Assembly (NCBI GenBank): GCA_021229015.1 | Contig: CM037794.1 | Span: 36,906,827-36,970,826 of the forward strand | Reading direction: 5' to 3' | DNA: 64,000 nt | Source: Solen grandis | Taxonomy: Eukaryota > Mollusca > Bivalvia > Adapedonta > Solenidae | Shown: positions 35,502 through 48,550 of the stretch, piece after piece | Position numbering within the stretch: position 1 is the first letter of the stretch | Layout: each line of letters begins with the position of its first letter | The notes under the pieces: model-generated | The model's input: the letters and a program-made list of their open reading frames with translations, nothing else | The model's database searches: none | What the model was told of the DNA's origin: nothing | Made by a program: the position numbers and the translations under genes

Positions 35502-36690
35502 TCTTGTGCTCAGGGTGAGCTTTTGTGACCGCTTTTTCTCCGTCGTGCATCGTCCGTCGTCAACAATTGCTTGTGAACACTCTAGAGCCCCACAGTATCG
35601 GCCCAATCTTCATGAACGTTGGTCAGGATGTTTGTCAACCTGATATCTCGGATGAGTTCAAAATTGGGGGGTCAAAAACTAGGTCACCAGGTCAAATATT
35701 TGAAAAACCTTGTGAACATTCTAGAGGCCACAATTTTAGCTTATTCTTCATTAGATTAAGTCAGGATGTTTGTCTTCATGATATCTTGGATGAGTTTGAA
35801 TTTGGGTCATGTGGGGTCAAAAACTAGTTCACCAGGTCAAATCTTAGAAAACGTTTTGAACACTCTAGATGCCACAGTTTTGACTCAATCTTCATTAAAC
35901 TTGGTCAGGATGTTTGTCTTCATGATCTTACATGAGTTCGAAATTTGGTCACGTGGGGTCAAAAACTAGGTCACCAGGTCAAATCTAAGAAAACCTTTTG
36001 AACACTCTAGATGCCACAGTTTTGGCCCAATCCTCATAAAATTTGGTCAGGATGTTTGTCTACATGATATCATGGATGAGTTTGAAATTGGGTCACTTTA
36101 GGTCAAAAACTAGGTCCCCAGGTCAAATCTTAGAAAACCCCGTGAACATGCTTGGGGCTGCATCTTTGGCCCACTCTTCATGAACCTTTGTCAGGATGTT
36201 TGTCTTTATGCTATGTCGGATGAAATTGAATTTGAATTATGTTGGGTCAAAAACAGGAAGGAAAACCTTGTAAACACTCTAGAGGCAACAGTTTTGGCCT
36301 AGTCTTCATAAAATTTGGCCAGGATTTTTGTCAACATGATATCTTAAATGAGTTTGAAATCGGGTTATGAGGTGTCAAAAACTAGGTCACCATATCAAAC
36401 CTTAGACAAAAAATTGTGAACACTCGAGAGGCCACAGTTTTAGTCTAACTTTAATGTAACTTGGTCAGAATGTTTGTTTTTATCAAATCTCGAATGAATT
36501 CAAAACTGGGCCACATGGGTTCAAAACGCTGGTCACCAGGGCAAATTTTAGAAAAAATTTGTGAACATTCTCGAGGCCTACATTTTTGTACCAGTCTTTA
36601 TTAAACTTGATAAGAATGATGACTGCATGAATTCTCAGTTGAGTGCAAATTCACGTAGGATCAAAATTTAGGTCACTTAGTCAAATGTTA
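35502..36690 (-). mobile_element. ACAAGAGGGCC-family element, reverse, truncated at its hairpin end
   Basis: Begins 'cttgtgctcagggtgagctt' and 'cgtccgtcgtcaacaattg', then about eight ~144-bp units (reverse of the core at 20161, 'gtcaaaaactaggtcaccag'). At 36640-36690 it reaches the stretch 'gtcacttagtcaaatgttag', which lies ~100 bp from the hairpin in the copy at 20161, then stops. Apparent open frames are by-products of the core. Confidence 0.8.
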
Positions 36691-37985
36691 GGGACATTCA
36701 ATGTATTTCTCATATTACGAGAAATAAAGAGAAGTGTTTCTCTACAACATAGTGGAAATAAATTATAACAAAATTTTTGTTTGGCCTATCGTTGGTAACA
36801 GAATCATATCATACACACTTCTTGAGTTGCATAAACTGTTGTCGATTTTGAAAGCTACGGAAGCTTTGAAATGACATGTTCGATATTTTTATTGACTTGT
36901 GTCCACATTATAATTTTCGAAGTTTTTATATTTAAATTTCAAAGATAATAACTTGTGGCCAAAACTTAAATGGCTTGTGGCCACAACTGAATAATCTTTT
37001 CCCTTAAGATAATAATTTGTGGCCATTACATAGCTTTTCTAAAAATATATCGTTTTTTTTTTTTTTTTACGTCCCTTTGCATTTAAGCGGAGAAAATTTG
37101 ATTGGAATATAGCTACGAATATCCCTCTATATGCTTAGGATAAATAACGTCTGTGTTTTAATTTTATATATCATAGGAGACATGTATCTGTTGGAAATGT
37201 CAGAAATTTAACAATTATCCGAATTCCTCCAATACAGAGGCATTATTGACAGTGTGGCGTAATCGAGAAATCAATCACCTGTCAGCATTAGGCTTGACCA
37301 CGTGTGCAACAAGGAAGCATAGAAACTGTCACACTCCTGTAAATAAACGGGAAACTAAGAGTTATGAGTTGTAGATGATCACTTAATCTAAATCAGGATG
37401 AGTGTCCCCTTTGGACTCTACCCGAAGGGAAGAGAGTATGAAAGATAGAGAAAGGTAGAGGCTGACGATTTATAAGACTGGGCTAGATACATAGCTTGTC
37501 GTTTGTTTTATCTCTCTGTGAACATAGACTAAGTACATAAATGAAGTTATCATAAACGTGGTATTTGGACTTATTGATTATACAATTATCATAACACTAC
37601 GTCACAACAGCTACTGGCTAAGGTTGATCGAAACTGATAAGGTGAGCTATAAATTTTACACCTTTGTGTTAAAGACTTACGGTGTCAAATGAAAGAAAGT
37701 ACATTTCTATTACCCAGAGCAGAAATCAAAATCGGAAATATTTCTGTATGCAAGACAAACACTTTTAAAAACGTCGCCATAAAAGCTAGCTCCCTGGTAT
37801 GTGTCTTGTTAAATATTTAATACATACGACTTCTCCTTTCAAGCATGTGACCTCAAAATCCTTGATTTCTATGAGTGTCATCACCTATATAACTGTGTGT
37901 TAGTTAAATCTTGTTAACTTTACATCGATTATGAATCAATTACTTATATTTTGAAGTGATTGTTCTCGACTAATACATTGCACCT
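36691..37985. other. Intergenic region; nothing recognised
   Basis: AT-rich with short local duplications ('acttgtggccaaaac', 'gcttgtggccacaac' near 36950). No gene supported. Confidence 0.45.
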
Positions 37986-37989
37986 GGGA

Positions 37990-38062
37990 AGGTCATTAAA
38001 AACCCTTGCTTCTAACGGGGTTCGAGCCCACACTCTTCGGATCCGCAGTCGGGCACTCCAAC
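37990..38062 (-). mobile_element. tRNA-derived SINE head (minus)
   Basis: On the minus strand: TGATCTAGTGTTGGAGTGCC (A-box region), then GGCTCGAACCCCG (B-box region) with the proper spacing. The sequence is too imperfect for a tRNA gene and has no clear acceptor-stem pairing. Another B-box-like piece is at about 38870. Confidence 0.5.
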
Positions 38063-39068
38063 ACTAGATCACGTTACGTTAAACGCTAAATGTAACAAAG
38101 TAATCATTCGTAATGCTCAGAGCTGCTAGAATCGAAATCGGGACCTGTGATATGCGAGACGGGCGCGTAACCGCATCGCAACAAAACACAGCTCTCTTGA
38201 AAGGACGAGCAAGTATATTGTTACTCTTCTACTTCATACAGTCTATTAAGTTGTTAATATGAAACGTTGGTAATACATTCTTGTTAGTAATTCGGGGGGA
38301 GGGGAACACACTCTTTTACAAATCAATATCCCTAATACAGAAAATTGTTCAGTTCATTGAAGAGTTAAATGATAGAAATGTTCATTCTAAAGGTTAGTTG
38401 AAAAATAATTATGTGAAAAGAACCGCAAAAATATTCGGTCCAGGTGCGTACACACACACACAGCAACACTTATTTAATAGACCAATTTTTATTTCCATTT
38501 GATATTATTTAACTTCTTATAAAAATACAACAGCGTATTATTTCATAAAAAACTGTCTGTTAAAATAATTTATACACTACAAACACAATAAACTTAAAAT
38601 CAGCAGATTTAGAATAGGCTCGAGTTTGACCAGATATCTTATATAGTTTAATCATTTACAAAATTGCACGACGTGATAACATACGACAACATTACAGTTC
38701 ACTGAATACAAATGAATTAAGCATATACATTAGTAAAACCTTAGTTTTAACTTATTTATTTTACGTAGATCGGGAAACAAGTTCTTGCAACTTATACTAA
38801 TCCCTCTCGACAGACAAGTACTTTGCGCCTGAAAAATAACAGCTCCCAAACAATATTCAGTACTCGAACCAACAATATTCGGATCCGCAATAGGGGCCAT
38901 GCCGCCATTCAATATACTTTAATGTATCTAACTTGAAATACAAATAAGCTCTGTATGTTGCATTCATGTATTACGTCACATTACATTTTTCATTATCATT
39001 ACATATCATGGTGGTGACTTTATATTGTGTAAATGTCAAATACTGTAGGCGTATTAAAACAAAGAAAA
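38063..39068. other. Intergenic region; nothing firm
   Basis: Includes a GA/G-rich stretch at 38290-38310, a (CA)n run near 38450-38462 and a tRNA-like remnant at 38870-38900. No gene supported. Confidence 0.4.
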
Positions 39069-41850
39069 CTAGATTTCATTCGTGAAAACGAATGATAGGA
39101 CTTTCTGCAAGCTGTGTTAATGCAAAAAGCAGGAGATAGAAGTTTCATGTAATGACTCACCTCTGGTAGTATTTCATGTTCATGCTGAACAATTGACATT
39201 ATATTCCGAAATTAGTGCAAATGATAAGAACTAAGTATTAGTCTGTGACGTAACATGATGTCATATGACGTCAGGACATGACTGCAAACTTGATTTCTAG
39301 TTTAAAGTTCCTATGTTCTAATCTTACTTCAGCCACAATACTTCAGTTTTTTCGGAATTAAGGTTAGCTGACAAAATATTCACACCTTTGTTTCAAGATG
39401 TACCATATGTAAAAATTTGAAGAAAATCTGATCATAAATGGCGGCTGTAGAGCTCGAACACCATTTTTCACTATTTTTAGCTCTGACGTCAGGTGACGTC
39501 ATAGGGTGCTGAAAATGCTGTTGCTCAAAAGCGCATACTTTACTGCAATAACTCTGAAATTTTCGTTATTCTGAACAACTGGCATCATGTCGAAATCATT
39601 GCCCCAAATTAAAATTAAGTGGTATGCTTATGACGTCCTATGACGTCACGATTCAAAATATTTGTAGAAATTCTGCAGAACTGCAAACTGTGTAAGTTTC
39701 AACTTTCTATCTCATCCTGAAGCTCTTCAATCCTAAAATGAATTTTTTGTTCCTATGTTCGAATCTTACTTCAGCCACAGAACTTCAGTTTTTCGGAATT
39801 TCGGTTAGCTGGCAGAATATGCACACCTTAATTTCAAGATGTACCATCTGTGAAGGTTTGAAGAAAATCCGACCATAAATGGCGGCTGTAGAGCGTTAAC
39901 ACCATTTTTCACTATTTTTAGCTCTGACGTCACAGGACGTCATAGGGTGCTGAAGATGTTTTTGTTCAAAAGCGCATACTTTACTTTCATAACTCTGAAA
40001 TTTTCATTATTCTGAACAACTGGCATCATGTCGAAATAATTGCCCTAAAATGAAAATTAAGAAGTATGCTTATGACGTCACATGACGACATTTGACGTCA
40101 CGACTCAAAATATATGTAGAAATTCTGCAGAACTGCAAACTGTGTAAGTTTCAACTTTCTATCTCATTCTGAAGCTCTTTAATCCTAAAATGAAATTTTC
40201 GGTCCTATGATCGAATCTTATTTAAGCCACAGAACTTCGGTCTTTCGGAATTTCAATTAGCTGAAATGATATGCACATCTTAGTTTCAAGATGTACCATC
40301 TGTGAAAATTTGAAGAAAATTCGACCATAAATGGCGGCTGTAGAGCGTGAAAACCATTTTTCACTATTTTTAGCTGTGACGTCACATGACGTCATAGGGT
40401 GCTGAAGATGCTTTTGTTCAAAAGCGCATACTTTACTGTCATAACTTTGAAATTTTCATTATTCTGAACAACTGGCATCATGTCGAAATCATTGTCCTTA
40501 AATGAAAATTAAGATGTATGCTTATGACGTCACATGACGTCATATGACGTCACGACTCAAAATATATTAAAATATTATGCAGAACTGCAAACTGTGTAAC
40601 TTTCAACTTTCTATCTCATTCTGAAGCTCTTTAAACCTAAAATGAAATTTTCGGTCCTATGTTCGAATCTTATTTCAGCCACAGAACTTCAGTCTTTCGG
40701 AATTTCGCTTAGCTGACAGGATATGCACACCTTAGTTTCAAGATGTACCATCTGTGAAAATTTGAAGAAAATCCGACCATAAATGGCCGCTGTAGAGCGC
40801 GAACACCATTTTTCACTATTTTTAGCTGTGACGTCATAGGGTGCTGAAGATGCTTTTGTTCAAAAGCGCATAATTTAACTGTCATAACTCTGAAAATTTC
40901 ATTATTCTGAACAACTTGCATCATGTCGAAATCATTGCCCTAATATGAAAATTAAGAAGTATGCTTATGACGTCACATGACGTCATATGACGTCACGACT
41001 CAAAATATATTAAAATATTACGCAGAACTGCAAACTGTGTAACTTTCAACTTTCTATCTCATCCTGAAGCTCTTTAAACCTAAAATGAAATTTTCGGTCC
41101 TATGTTCGAATCTTATTTCAGCCACAGAACTTCAGTCTTTCGGAATTTCGCTTAGCTGACAGGATATGCACACCTTAGTTTCAAGATGTACCATCTGTGA
41201 AAATTTGAAGAAAATCCGACCATAAATGGCCGCTGTAGAGCGCGAACACCATTTTTCACTATTTTTAGCTGTGACGTCATAGGGTGCTGAAGATGCTTTT
41301 GTTCAAAAGCGCATAATTTAACTGTCATAACTCTGAAATTTTCATTATTCTGAACAACTGGCATCATGTCGAAATCATTGCCCTAATATGAAAATTAAGA
41401 AGTATGCTTATGACGTCACATGACGTCATATGACGTCACGACTCAAAATATGTAGAAATTCTGCAGAACTGCTACATGTGTGTAACTGTGTAAGTTTCAA
41501 CTTTCTATCTCATCCTGAAGCTCTTTAATCCTAAAATGAAATTTTCGGTCCTATGTTCGAATCTAATTTAAGCCACAGAACTTCGGTCTTTCGGAATTAG
41601 GTTTAGCTGACAGGATATGCACACCTTAGTTTCAAGATGTACCATCTGTGAAAATTTGAAATAATCCGACCATAAATGACAGCTGTAGTGCGCGAACACC
41701 ATTTTTCACTATTTTTAGCTGTGACGTCATGTGACGTCATAGGGTGCTGAAAATCATTGAAATCAAAATTTCCTTACGTGACTAATAAGCCATAAAAAAT
41801 TCATCGTCCTAGGTCCATTGCAACATATAAAAATAAGCGTTTAGTTATTC
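39069..41850 (-). mobile_element. Near-complete TGACGTCA element, subfamily A, reverse
   Basis: CTAG at 39069-39072, hairpin TCATTCGT/ACGAATGA at 39076-39095, a leader identical in kind to those at 24600 and 1500, about five ~440-bp units and, at 41750-41850, the reverse of the start tract ('cataaaaaattcatcgtcct', 'aaataagcgtttagttattc'). The units at about 40540-40981 and 40982-41424 are the same length (443 bp) and differ at only a handful of positions, so they were duplicated or homogenised recently. It is the only copy in the window with both ends visible. Confidence 0.85.
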
Positions 41851-43100
41851 TAGAAGAGTTTACGATGAAATATAAAGGTCGAGATTATTTGACAGGAGAT
41901 ATAATGCAGTTTTACCACTAGTTATTAGATACATAATGATCGTTTTGGTCGTATAAATAATTTTCAGTATTCACTTATTCTATGCAAATCTGATCTGTTT
42001 ATAGCTAATTCCGGTCACTGATTATGAATATTGTAAATATTCTAGCACATTCCGAGCGAATATGTAACGACTGTCAACCAATAAACAGTAGATCATATTA
42101 ATATAAACATGGAATAATTTGTAAATATCGAGTAAACTTCGTTTGTGATCTTTATCACTTAATTATCTCGTAGCAAGTAAATTTTGAAATCAGATGATGG
42201 TATAGCTACTTTTAAGTATCATAAATGAATGTGTATACCCAATAAACACAGGAAACATAATACTCACATGTCTGCTCCTGTTAAGTCGACTTCTTTAATA
42301 CTTATTCTTATATAGTCCATGTAGATCTCATTTAAAGAAAAATCGAAATCATTTTGCGCGAGGGGTCGAGCTATGTGCCTGAATTTCTTAGGCAGTGGAT
42401 CTCCTTTTACTAACTGCCTGTTTTACCTGGTATTCGTTGTTATTAAAGCATATCGAGTAAACCAATAGCATACGATATATGAACTTTAAGTATGTAGACT
42501 TTTGTCAATGCAACGCATTCTAAAACCATTGCTTTTTGAAAGGTGTGTTTACATATGCAGGTTATTTGAGTAATAAGGAAGCCTAAGCCATATTAAAGTT
42601 AATGTCCGCAATTGTGTGGTTGTCAATGTCAGGTTATTCATTCAGAATTGGTCAACATATAAGCGGGAGATAATATATTTTCAGGTTTGGATTAAGCGGA
42701 ACTAAAAGCGGGACAGGCATTTAGATAAAAAAAAAAAAAGAAGTTTGAAAATAGTATTTTACCTGTTAAAGCGTAGAGAAAATACAATACAAAATTATTT
42801 AATATATGATATATTAATCCAAAGATTTCTTCACTTTCTCCTATTAAATGCAATACCATCTGGAATTGAACGGAATAAATATGTAAAGTTTCTCACAAAT
42901 AAAACAGGAGATCACCATTTGACCGTCAGAGAAACGGATCACAATGAAAAAACAAATGAAAATATATTTTGTATCGATATCTTTGATCTTGTTTCTGCTC
43001 ATGCTATTTAAGATCATCATCATATAGCTCTTAAAAGTAATAGAAAGTAGAATTTCGATTTTAACTCTCGGTGACTTAGCAATTAGAGCCAGCAACATCA
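41851..43100. other. Intergenic region; nothing firm
   Basis: A minus-strand TATATAAG at 42307-42314, followed 39 bases later by a CAGACAT|GTGAGT donor (42268/42267), is a possible promoter and tiny first exon, but nothing links it to a gene. Poly-A run at 42727-42740. Confidence 0.35.
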
Positions 43101-43103
43101 TGC

Positions 43104-43205
43104 GTGAGACAGCAGTGTGGCAGCACTATATCTATCTCTAGGTAGTAGGCATTGTCTCCAAATGAATGAAATACAGTCGGTGGGACGTTAAACCCTACAA
43201 CCAAA
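43104..43205 (+). mobile_element. SINE tail fragment (second family)
   Basis: 'gcagtgtggcagcactatat', then 'atgaaatacagtcggtggga', 'cgttaaaccctacaaccaaa': the 3' end of the family at 22411 without its tRNA head, i.e. 5'-truncated. Confidence 0.7.
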
Positions 43206-45950
43206 CAGTTACAGTGTAACATATTTTACAGATTGAATCGCTATCAATTTTGTGAATAGTAACAATGTATGTACCCTACTAGACCCGTGAAATTCTTTTG
43301 AAGCCTATCCTGTATATTACGAGGACAAGATTCTGTGGTATACATTGACCGATGGATTAAAAATTAGATTGATTCTCAAGCAATCCAGACTGCTTAAAAA
43401 AATAAATTTGACCCAAAAGTACAATTTATTCTTATCTTCAACATCAAGGAAAAGGATTCATCTATGTTTTTCAAAAATTTAGAAATTCATATTAGATGTA
43501 TAGATATAATTGCATAACCTGAAAAAAAAAAAAAAATGTTTTGAGATGCAATGATTTGAAAGTATCTACAATGTATCTAACTGATAGCCACAGATGACTG
43601 TCACAGCACAGATAAAACGGCATTTGATAAATAAATACTCGAATGCTGTAGTTTAAATTTTGTCATAAAGAGTACTCCACTCATCCATAAAAAAGCTTAA
43701 ATGATCTAGGTGATTGATATTGTGTATGTTTTAATTGATTCTCGTCTTTAAAAATTCCAATAGTGTTTTGCATTCATGATGTTTTAAGTTTCTTTCTGGA
43801 CCCGCCAAATGAACAGTTGTCATTTACATGGATTGGAAAAAAAGATGAAACTACGGCAAGAGTTCATGAGTAGAAAGGGTGTTTTAGGAAAACGAGAATT
43901 GCGAAAAAATATTGACATATTAACCAAACTATGGCTTATTTGTATTTTCAAGTTCAGGCATTTAATAGATTATACCTGTTGTACAAAACACATTCTAAAA
44001 GGGTAAGGAATGTGATCCATCTTTCAAAAAATATGCGCTATATAACCTTTAGTAAAATCATATTTGTGTTTTTCGAACAAGTTGGTTATTATCAATGAAG
44101 ATACTTGTAAATATATAAGCGCGTTTCAGGGCCATAATAAAACACAACCACTTATAAATATTGCCATCACGGAACATTATCATTACGTTATCGAGGCGAG
44201 AGGAAATAAAATAAAAAGCTGATATGAAGATGATTTAACGTCTTTGAGTTATTATCTTCCGTGTATAAGAAAAAGGTTTAATTATACTGCACGTACAAAA
44301 CTGTACAGGGAATAGAAAAAAATCATTGGGTTATTGGCTATTGGTTATATCTCTGAACATATTTTCTCCATGTGCAATTTATGTACAGATGTATCAACTT
44401 AATATCATGAGAAAAATATGTAAATAAAAAGTCATTTTATGTATTGGTTACTCTTTACATTTCAATTTTTATTAAATTCATCGCAAGCGACGCGAAGCAG
44501 AGAGCTGTCATAAACCATAAACTTTAAAATATAAACGAAAACATATTTACAGTTTGTCACGTACGCCATACAGCTTTGCCTTTGACCTCGCTTTATGGAA
44601 CCGACTCCCTTTTGATTGACAGTACATGTGATGCTTCAGAGTCAGTATCACTTGGGTAAGTTTTATAAGGCTACATGCAAAACATGACGTTTTCAATCGC
44701 CGCCGCAGCAAGCTCCGCCCATTATATCCAAAGATCACTAGGCATACACACTCAAATTTCTCCATATCAAGACCTCATGGGTCATTTTATGCAATGTATT
44801 TTCCATATTTTGGACAAAATGCATGCATTTCATTGGACGATTATGTATGACAAACTTTACATTTCTATAAATGCCACGTTTGGCTATTCAGTTTCTTCCG
44901 AATTCTTCCCGTTTAGCTTCCCCATTACATATCCGTTATATGTCTAGACGGTAAATCTGCATCACAATGAAACATGAGCGATCATTTATCAAACCAGCGT
45001 GAATGTATCATCCCTTTTATAATTAATTTCTTTAAATATCAACCACTCAAAATATGTCTCCTCGGCAGATAAGATACTTTAATCATACACTTACGGTTAG
45101 TGTGCACGAGTACGATTTAACATCCAGGTCTTTTCTGCGTAGAAAACTACAAAATAAAAGAAATAAAGGCTGGTGTAATACTGTTTATAGATACTAGGTA
45201 TAAATCACGTGGTTCTTTGGCTTATGTCATATGCTGCATTATTTATCATGTGATATCAAAATGATAATAATCTAAGTAACTGTATTGCAAAATACTTATG
45301 ATAACAGAACTGATTGATATTGCTTACATTTGCAGTGTATATACCGCAAATATATGATTGATGCCTGGTAAACCACTTATTGAAAACGTCTAACAAACAT
45401 TATTGTATTCATAATTCATATTTGTTCAGTGATTCGTGATAAAACACAAGAAGGGTCGTATGATTAAATACAAAATCAGACAATTGTAATTAAAGTTACC
45501 GGGCTAACTACATACACGGTATTGACATTAAAACCTTGATTTTGTTTGTACATATAATTTTTTATTGCATTAGCCTTTTGAATACTTATTTAGTCATACT
45601 TAGGCACGACCCCATTTTAGCTAATTTTTATATAATATTTAGCAAATCGACAATTTGTTAGTTACTGAAAACTATATCTGCCAGCGATTTACCAGCCAAC
45701 GCAACATCATGGACCCCATTGGAATTAAGTTGTAAAACTTTATGGGCTATCCAGTGTCATTAAAGATATATATATATGTGTGTAATTACAGATAGAATTT
45801 GGTAAACAAAATGTCAAAGTATTAACATTTAGCGCAATAGTAACTGATGTGATTACCTTTAAAACAATCAATGTGCTAATAAAGTTATAATTCAGTCCAA
45901 ACTTTTATAGAATATATTCAACTTTAAAAGATTGTGCTATGTTTTTTAAT
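43206..45950. other. Intergenic region; no gene seen
   Basis: 44640-44720 is the least AT-rich stretch, with TTATAAAAC on the minus strand and a CCGCCC box. 45095-45134 (minus) is a 40-nt exon-like piece between 'ttctacgcag' and GTAAGTG. Neither is linked to a recognisable protein. Confidence 0.4.
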
Positions 45951-45979
45951 GTCTATATAATCTTGTAATAGATTGTGTT

Positions 45980-46110
45980 TAAATTATTTAAACGTATGTC
46001 TAACTATTTTATAGTTGTGTGTTTTCAATATTTATGTTTGTACACTCTGTCATGTACTATGTATGTATTTTTATTCACAAATAAACAAATCAAATCAAAT
46101 CAAATCAAAT
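45980..46110 (+). mobile_element. Possible LINE 3' end
   Basis: 'gtacactctgtcatgtacta', 'tttttattcacaaataaac' and then (AAATC)n to about 46110. A UTR-like sequence with AATAAA followed by a short repeat tail is typical of LINE ends. No reverse transcriptase sequence is present, so the call is weak. Confidence 0.4.
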
Positions 46111-46419
46111 GGTGATTTAACTGTAACATTCAAACCCAGATATTGTAATTATCAAACAAGTCAAACCATTTAAATAGATAATTGCACGTACTCATAATTT
46201 TGCTTCCCGAAACGGAGATATCGTAACAACCTCTCTTGATATTTGATTTAGAACTGATTTAGAAATATAAATCGAGGCAAAGAAATGCGTAAAATGCGAA
46301 AAGCAATGCCGCTTATTTTTAACAATGCTCTGCTAATGTAGAGTAAACAGAACTTTTATTTTCAACTTTCCAGAAAATGTTCATTCTCTCTATTACGTCA
46401 TGAAACGCAAACATGTCTA

Positions 46420-46923
46420 ACAAGAGGGCCATGGTGGCCTTAAAACGCTCATCTGTATTCAACTGCTAGAGAGAAAATGCTTAAGTAAGGGAAAAATACA
46501 TATAATATATAGTATTTAAATTTTATTAATTTTTAGCTCTGGTAGCCAGACCGAAACGATTTTAGCTTCTTTTTTTCATTCCTGTAAAGTTTCATCAAAA
46601 TCTGCTCTGCGGTTATGGAGGAGATGTCGTTTAAATATTATTCCTTTTTTAGCTTTGGCAGCCATCTAGGTCGTTGGACCGGAACGATTTTAGCTTTTTT
46701 TTGAAAAGGTTTGATGTCGTTTAAAAGATTTTTTTTAGCTCTGGTGATCATCTTAGTTGGCGGACTGAAACGATCTTAGCGATTTTTGCTCAGCACCACC
46801 TACAGATTATTCTTGTAAAATTTCATCAAAATCGGCTCAGCGGTTTAGGAGATATCGTTTAAAGCATAAGCTGGCGCCAGACAAAGACGGATCACAATAC
46901 CTTTTCGTGCTCAGGTTAGCTAA
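46420..46923 (+). mobile_element. ACAAGAGGGCC-family short element, 504 bp
   Basis: Starts ACAAGAG, hairpin GGGCC-ATGG-TGGCC, CGCTCATCTG, and ends 'gtgctcaggttagcta'. The core is two to three units with 'tttagctctggtagcca', 'gaaacgattttagctt' and 'tttcatcaaaatcggctcag', unlike the core at 20161. Short, but with both ends present. Confidence 0.75.
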
Positions 46924-48550
46924 AAATGGAGGACAATGGTGAGTTTAAAACTTTCTTCATATCTGCCATTATTTATGAATTGTCCGCAACATGGACAACC
47001 CCAGAATTGCTTACTAGTATACACCAGTCTAAGATAATGTGGAAGCATGCTGTTAACTTTATGACTCTCTTTCAAAAAGTCAAGAGCTAAGTGAAAGTAG
47101 GTCAGCGTTTATAACCACTTGGCCACGGAGGACCAATTTTATTTTGTGTTTTCAGAACGCGTCATTGGCAGCTCCCAACTTTTACATTTCATTTTGCAAT
47201 TTGTAGGTCTTTTGAGATAGAAAGACAGAGTGTGTCAGCTTTAATACGTGCACAATGAAACATGAGTGGTAGGTCTATCCGTATCGTTACTCCGGTATAT
47301 TTTCTATTATTACCATAATGAGTATAATGAGTCATCTAACTAGATCTTCACACGATACTTTCCGATCATGCATTTGGATCATTGCCAACATGAACTTTAA
47401 AGATTACAGAAAATAAATGAATTAATGCACTAAACAACTGTTTTCCACGGAAAAGGATACTTTTAAAACATTATGATTAAGAATTATTTATCAGGATACT
47501 TGACAGGTTTGATTAAACTTATGGCAGACGCTTGCTCTGCACGATCCTTATTTAAGTACAGGGTGGACACTTGATTTTTCATTTCGAACTTGAGTGATGG
47601 ATTGAGTGACTGAAAGCAAAGTTCTATAGGTTACTGGTAATGTCATACTCTACATCTCCTCTCATTTAAAGCTTTTATGTATTCATTCATAAAAAAAGAA
47701 TTTAACTTTTTTGATCAAAAGATTTTGAACCTCCAAATTTTTGCATTTCACACAAGATTAGTCAGGAGGTCGATAGTGTTGTTACGTTTAAAATTAATTT
47801 ATTGTATTGTGCCTGAAAGACATCATCATATTGCGTGACGTTTTACAGATAACTTCCGCATTCTTCTTTTGGAATGTATTGAAACATAATTTATGCTGAC
47901 AAAATATAACACCAGTCACGTATTTGCATTTTCTAATTTATAATGCCATTAAGAGAGAGAGAGAGAGAAAAAACACACAAGTTAACAAATTGTTCGTACC
48001 AAATTTAGAACATATTTTCAGAATACTTCTCGTTTGACCATTCTTCCTCGAGATTACTGTTATCATATTTGATTTTACATTCGACCATATGCAAATTAAG
48101 AAAATATAGTGAATAGGCTCCCAAATTGCTAAAGCTACTACTTAAACATGATTATGAAATGTTAAACTTAACTCTTTTTTTGCAAAGTTTGGAAGTTTGA
48201 AGTTATGTTACTGAACTATACGATTTCAAGTATATCATAGATTCGTCTAAATTAATTCCCATAAGATAATGTAAACAAATATAGAAATATCGTAACAATT
48301 GTATGGCACAAGGGCCACGTTATAAACATTTGTTATGATAATGTATTTTTTTTTCAAAGTCTCAATATCAGAGAAAAAAAAACTCTTGGTTATATTCACT
48401 TATATTATGTACTATTTTTTTCAAATTTGAACGCAATACTGATGTTGTTTTTATGAATATTCCCTATCCCACCCCTTCTATTATGCAGGATTGTTCGATT
48501 CCATAGAATCTGCAGACGACAAGATTTGAAAAAAAAAAAGAAGAAAGAAA
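46924..48550. other. Intergenic region; nothing recognised
   Basis: AT-rich; (GA)n at 47952-47968; A-rich tract at 48529-48550 directly before the next element. No gene. Confidence 0.45.

Noticed and set aside
42268..42314. TATATAAG followed by a good splice donor (minus strand) as the lectin promoter
   Set aside because: The exon would be only ~20 nt and lies 10 kb upstream; the donor at 33650 is closer. Kept only as an alternative.
44675..44947. 90-codon ORF with an Ala-rich start, near a CCGCCC box
   Set aside because: No recognised domain; the local composition change may be a promoter, but nothing ties it to a gene.
45095..45134. 40-nt exon-like piece with good acceptor and donor (minus strand)
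   Set aside because: No coding content and no partner exon; chance matches to splice consensus of this quality are expected.
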